Shown here: positions 7,888 to 9,897 of the stretch, in pieces
How positions within the stretch are numbered: the first letter of the stretch is position 1
Layout: every line of letters begins with the position of its first letter
Assembly (NCBI GenBank): GCA_017408185.1
Contig: JAFQVE010000207.1
Coordinates: forward strand, 1-9,897
Source of the DNA: Oscillospiraceae bacterium
GTDB taxonomy: Bacteria > Bacillota_A > Clostridia > Oscillospirales > JAAYXM01
Reading direction: 5' to 3'
Length of the DNA stretch: 9,897 nucleotides
Program-made: the position numbers and the translations under genes
The notes under the pieces: model-generated
What the model was told of the DNA's origin: nothing
Seen by the model: the letters and a program-made list of their open reading frames with translations, nothing else
Database searches by the model: none

Positions 7888-7920
7888 CAACCACTTTGAA
7901 TAGCGGTTGTTTTTTATTTT
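7888..7920 (+). terminator. Second hairpin with T-tract, possible weak terminator or repeat relic
   Basis: CAACC (7888-7892) pairs with GGTTG (7905-7909), then TTTTTTATTTT follows on the plus strand. One A-C mismatch interrupts the stem on the plus strand, while on the minus strand the same position is a G-U wobble, so the hairpin is better formed by minus-strand RNA, where no U-tract follows. It could be a backup terminator for the AraC transcript, or the remnant of a mobile element end. Confidence 0.4.
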
Positions 7921-9467
7921 ACTCGATTGTATGCAGTCTCATAAATTGACAGCAACTCTTCCAAAGGAAGCTCTTTCATTTCTTCCTTGAAGGAATCCCA
8001 TTCAGAAAGCGGCTTCTGCCCGATTATAAACTTCTGAATATTTTCTTCCATAAATGTTTTGATTGATGTCTCATAGTCTGCTTTCTGTGTCGTTTCTTCA
8101 CTTGTGAATGCTACCCACGTTGCAGGATTCAGATGCTCATAGGTATGTTCGAGAATCAAATCCGTCGTCGCTGCCTGCTCCTTTGAAACAAAAGCATCTG
8201 CAGCCTCAGGGTCAACGCGTAGATATGTTCCGATCGTCGTGAATCCATATAACGAACGGGCACTGTCGCCCTCAGCAGGGAGAATGAACTGCTTCTTTCC
8301 ATCGACTACTTCAAATGTCTCGCCTTCCTTACCCCAGCTGACAGCAAGCTCTCCTGCATCAGAATACATCCAGTTTATATATCTGTATGCATTTTCGATG
8401 CTCTCTTCATCGCCTGTGTTACAGATAGAATAGGCCATAGAATCAACGTTGTGTTTATTTACCATCGGGATTCCTTTATCCGACGCGACCGGTGGAATCA
8501 TCGCAGTCATATTGAAGCCCGGATTCTTCTCACGCGCTATATTATTGAAAAAGTCAATTCTCGTCTGATAATCAGGCATAATAAATCCGCGATCTGTTGT
8601 TATAAGCTCCTGCCAGCTCGTCGCCTTTATCGTGAAGCAATCTGCTGGCGCAAGCTCCTCGGTTACCATTTTGTTGAGGAACACAACGATATCATACATC
8701 GTGTCTTCCGATGCTCCGTAGCACCACTTTTCATTTTCAAAATCATAATAGGCACCATAGCAAAAGCCCGGCTTCCATGATGAACCTATAACCGAGAGAT
8801 TTGAAACCAAAGAACGGATGCAGAACGGATAGGATTCAGGATATAACACTTTAAGCTCTTTTGATACCGAATAGAGCTCATCCATCGTTTCCGGTACTTT
8901 CAGGCCGTGTTTATCGAATATGTCCTTGCGATACAGCCACGCGCGGATATTTGTACTCCTGTCCATACCGTAGATCGGCGCAAAATATACCTTTCCGTCA
9001 ACATCTGCACGGGTATCGCGCATCCAGTGCTCCTCCTCAGGCACGCTATCCCAGAACTTTGTGTATTCCGGGAGCAGATCAGGCCTGTCGTCAAGTGCAA
9101 GAAATGCCCCTTGCATACAATAATCTGAATATCCGACCGGCTTATTCTGGAAGCCTATGAGATCGGGAAGCGTCTCGGGACTTGCCATAATAAGTGAGAA
9201 CTTAGTCTTGAAATCCGAAGAAGGAACTGCTGTGACGTTTATCGTTCCGCCGACTCCTTCTCTTATATACTCCCAAACCTTCCAGTCCTCTTCATACGGC
9301 CACGAAGCGTGGCTCGCGATTGTTATGTCAAGAACCGCATTATCTGCAATTGCTTTTCCGTTCAAACCGCTTTCTGTAACGGTATTTCCATCAGTAACAC
9401 CGGAATTACAGGCCGTAAGCCCAATAAACATAATGCAACAAAGAATGATTGAAATAATTTTCCTCAT
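7914..9467 (-). CDS. Lipoprotein ABC-transporter solute-binding protein, LplA/YtcQ-like (family 1)
   Basis: The protein has 517 residues. The start ATG (9465-9467) has AAGGAGG (9476-9482) 8 nt upstream. Residues 1-20 form a lipoprotein signal with lipobox LTAC, so C20 would be lipidated and the protein tethered to the outer face of the membrane. The mature part follows the family 1 extracellular binding-protein layout: LDITIASHASWPYEEDW near the N-terminus, LPDLIGF, a VDGKVYFAPI segment, WLYRKDIFDKHGLKVPETMDEL, and the conserved closing KPLSEWDSFKEEMKEL. Relatives of this size (about 500 residues) feed complex oligosaccharides to LplB/YtcP-type permeases. No permease gene lies in the window, and terminators bound the gene on both sides, so it may be a single-gene unit. 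It carries the same upstream box as the lyase gene, which suggests it captures products of that enzyme; the ligand is unknown. Confidence 0.92.
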   Translation of the reverse strand: MRKIISIILCCIMFIGLTACNSGVTDGNTVTESGLNGKAIADNAVLDITIASHASWPYEEDWKVWEYIREGVGGTINVTAVPSSDFKTKFSLIMASPETLPDLIGFQNKPVGYSDYCMQGAFLALDDRPDLLPEYTKFWDSVPEEEHWMRDTRADVDGKVYFAPIYGMDRSTNIRAWLYRKDIFDKHGLKVPETMDELYSVSKELKVLYPESYPFCIRSLVSNLSVIGSSWKPGFCYGAYYDFENEKWCYGASEDTMYDIVVFLNKMVTEELAPADCFTIKATSWQELITTDRGFIMPDYQTRIDFFNNIAREKNPGFNMTAMIPPVASDKGIPMVNKHNVDSMAYSICNTGDEESIENAYRYINWMYSDAGELAVSWGKEGETFEVVDGKKQFILPAEGDSARSLYGFTTIGTYLRVDPEAADAFVSKEQAATTDLILEHTYEHLNPATWVAFTSEETTQKADYETSIKTFMEENIQKFIIGQKPLSEWDSFKEEMKELPLEELLSIYETAYNRVK

Positions 9468-9501
9468 TATGTACTCCTCCTTATACCTTTCTATACTCTA
9501 T

Positions 9502-9530
9502 ATTTTAATATCAGGATAAACAAAAGTAAA
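9502..9530 (-). promoter_or_regulatory. Promoter of the solute-binding protein gene
   Basis: On the minus strand, -35 TTTACT (9525-9530), 17-nt spacer, -10 TAAAAT (9502-9507). The leader would be about 28 nt. The weak -35 begins 8 nt downstream of the 18-nt box, the same geometry as at the lyase promoter. Confidence 0.68.
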
Positions 9531-9538
9531 TAATGTGA

Positions 9539-9556
9539 CGGTACAAAAAAACACTG
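9539..9556 (-). promoter_or_regulatory. Shared 18-nt box, copy 2: candidate AraC-protein binding site
   Basis: The plus strand reads CGGTACAAAAAAACACTG, 17 of 18 identical to 6716-6733. It ends 8 nt upstream of the -35 and 71 nt upstream of the ATG. The sequences around the two boxes are otherwise dissimilar, apart from an AGGAA just upstream of each (minus strand), so this is not a simple duplication of the whole promoter. Confidence 0.68.
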
Positions 9557-9577
9557 AATTCTTCCTGTGGGTTAAAT

Positions 9578-9611
9578 AAAAGAATCCGGAATTTTCATCC
9601 CGGATTCTTTT
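9578..9611 (-). terminator. Rho-independent terminator of the SLH-protein gene
   Basis: AGAATCCGG (9581-9589) pairs with CCGGATTCT (9600-9608) across a 10-nt loop, flanked by A and T runs that extend the stem by 3 bp. It lies 10 nt past the stop codon of the right-edge gene. On the minus strand the stem is followed by TTTTATTT. It separates that gene from the binding-protein promoter. Confidence 0.85.
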
Positions 9612-9621
9612 TTAATTTGAT

Positions 9622-9897
9622 TTATTTTGCTGTGTAGTTGAGAATTCTCTTGATGAGAACTGCGACTTCTGCGCGCGTTGTGTTGTCGGTCGGGGCGATT
9701 TTGCCGCTCTTTCCGTTTACAAGCTCTGCGCTGATAAGAGCTGATACTGCTTCTTTTGCGTAGTCTGCAACGGAAGCGAAATCGGGGTAAAGCACCTCAT
9801 CCGTCGCCTCCGGCGCCACCTTCCCCTCAAGGGGAAGGCTATTAAGTGCGCGGTATACAATCGTCATCATATCCTGACGTGTGATTGTATTTCTCGG
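9622..9897 (-). CDS. C-terminal SLH domain of a second surface protein (5' part beyond window)
   Basis: The frame is open from the right edge to the TAA at 9622-9624, giving 91 residues of a larger protein. The methionines near its beginning are internal, because ITRQD directly before them is SLH sequence that reads in from outside. The segment covers the end of one SLH repeat (TITRQDMMTIVYRAL) and a full final repeat (FASVADYAKEAVSALISAELVNG, then NTTRAEVAVLIKRIL), ending the protein as SLH tails usually do. The protein should be non-covalently attached to the cell wall. Residues 20-35 of the fragment are encoded by a GC-rich double-hairpin repeat. The catalytic or binding part of this protein is not visible, so its role is unknown. 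Confidence 0.88.
   Translation of the reverse strand, partial: PRNTITRQDMMTIVYRALNSLPLEGKVAPEATDEVLYPDFASVADYAKEAVSALISAELVNGKSGKIAPTDNTTRAEVAVLIKRILNYTAK
9793..9840 (-). repeat. Double-hairpin repeat element read in frame within the SLH coding sequence
   Basis: The 48-nt segment contains a perfect 9-bp stem (CCTTCCCCT 9819-9827 with AGGGGAAGG 9830-9838, loop CA) and a second short stem (CGCC 9805-9808 with GGCG 9812-9815). It resembles the CTCATCCGTC...CCTTCCCCTCAAGGGGAAGG intergenic repeats that I recall from gut Firmicutes genomes; this recollection has not been checked by search. It encodes exactly 16 residues, SLPLEGKVAPEATDEV, between two SLH motifs without breaking the frame. Confidence 0.72.

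Noticed and set aside
8451..9519. Plus-strand open frames opposite the binding-protein gene
   Set aside because: They lie antisense to a clearly recognised lipoprotein gene, overlap each other in different frames and resemble no family.
9622..9870. Treating the right-edge frame as a complete 82-residue protein starting at 9870
   Set aside because: SLH sequence continues upstream of that methionine to the window edge with no stop, so it is the tail of a larger protein.

Overview
The window reads as a fragment of a carbohydrate-degrading locus from a Gram-positive anaerobe, most likely a gut-type member of Clostridia (Oscillospirales or Monoglobales-like). The reasons are the strong AGGAGG ribosome binding sites, moderate GC, S-layer homology (SLH) cell-wall anchors, a LplA/YtcQ-type lipoprotein, and a hairpin-rich repeat resembling those of gut Firmicutes. 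The genus assignment is inference. There are four protein genes and no tRNA, rRNA, CRISPR array or transposase.

Positions 1-6643 (minus strand) are one uninterrupted reading frame of at least 2214 codons that runs off the left edge. I checked the frame at eight points along it. It encodes a giant secreted heparinase II/III-type polysaccharide lyase. The order is: signal peptide, two copies of an unrecognised WxW-containing module, two Big_2-like Ig domains, a third copy of the module, two more Big-like domains, the lyase with an embedded four-cysteine site, a cadherin/He_PIG-like Ig domain, a Ser/Thr/Pro/Gly linker, and the first residues of an SLH domain at the window edge. The plus-strand open frames in this region are shadows.

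Positions 6644-6813 hold a divergent promoter region. Positions 6814-7749 (plus) encode an AraC-family regulator with a cupin-type sensor. It converges on a lipoprotein solute-binding protein gene (7914-9467, minus), with a strong bidirectional terminator between them. At the right edge, 9622-9897 (minus) is the C-terminal SLH end of a second surface protein. A double-hairpin intergenic-type repeat is read in frame through that SLH domain.

The central observation is regulatory. An 18-nt box, CGGT(G/A)CAAAAAAACACTG, occurs twice with one mismatch, 72 nt upstream of the lyase start and 71 nt upstream of the binding-protein start. In both places it sits exactly 8 nt upstream of a TTTAC(A/T) -35 element and in the same orientation. 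The simplest reading is that the AraC protein encoded between the two genes binds this box and activates both: wall-anchored lyase outside, lipoprotein capturing the released oligosaccharides at the membrane. The substrate is not determined by the sequence, and the ABC permease genes are not in the window.
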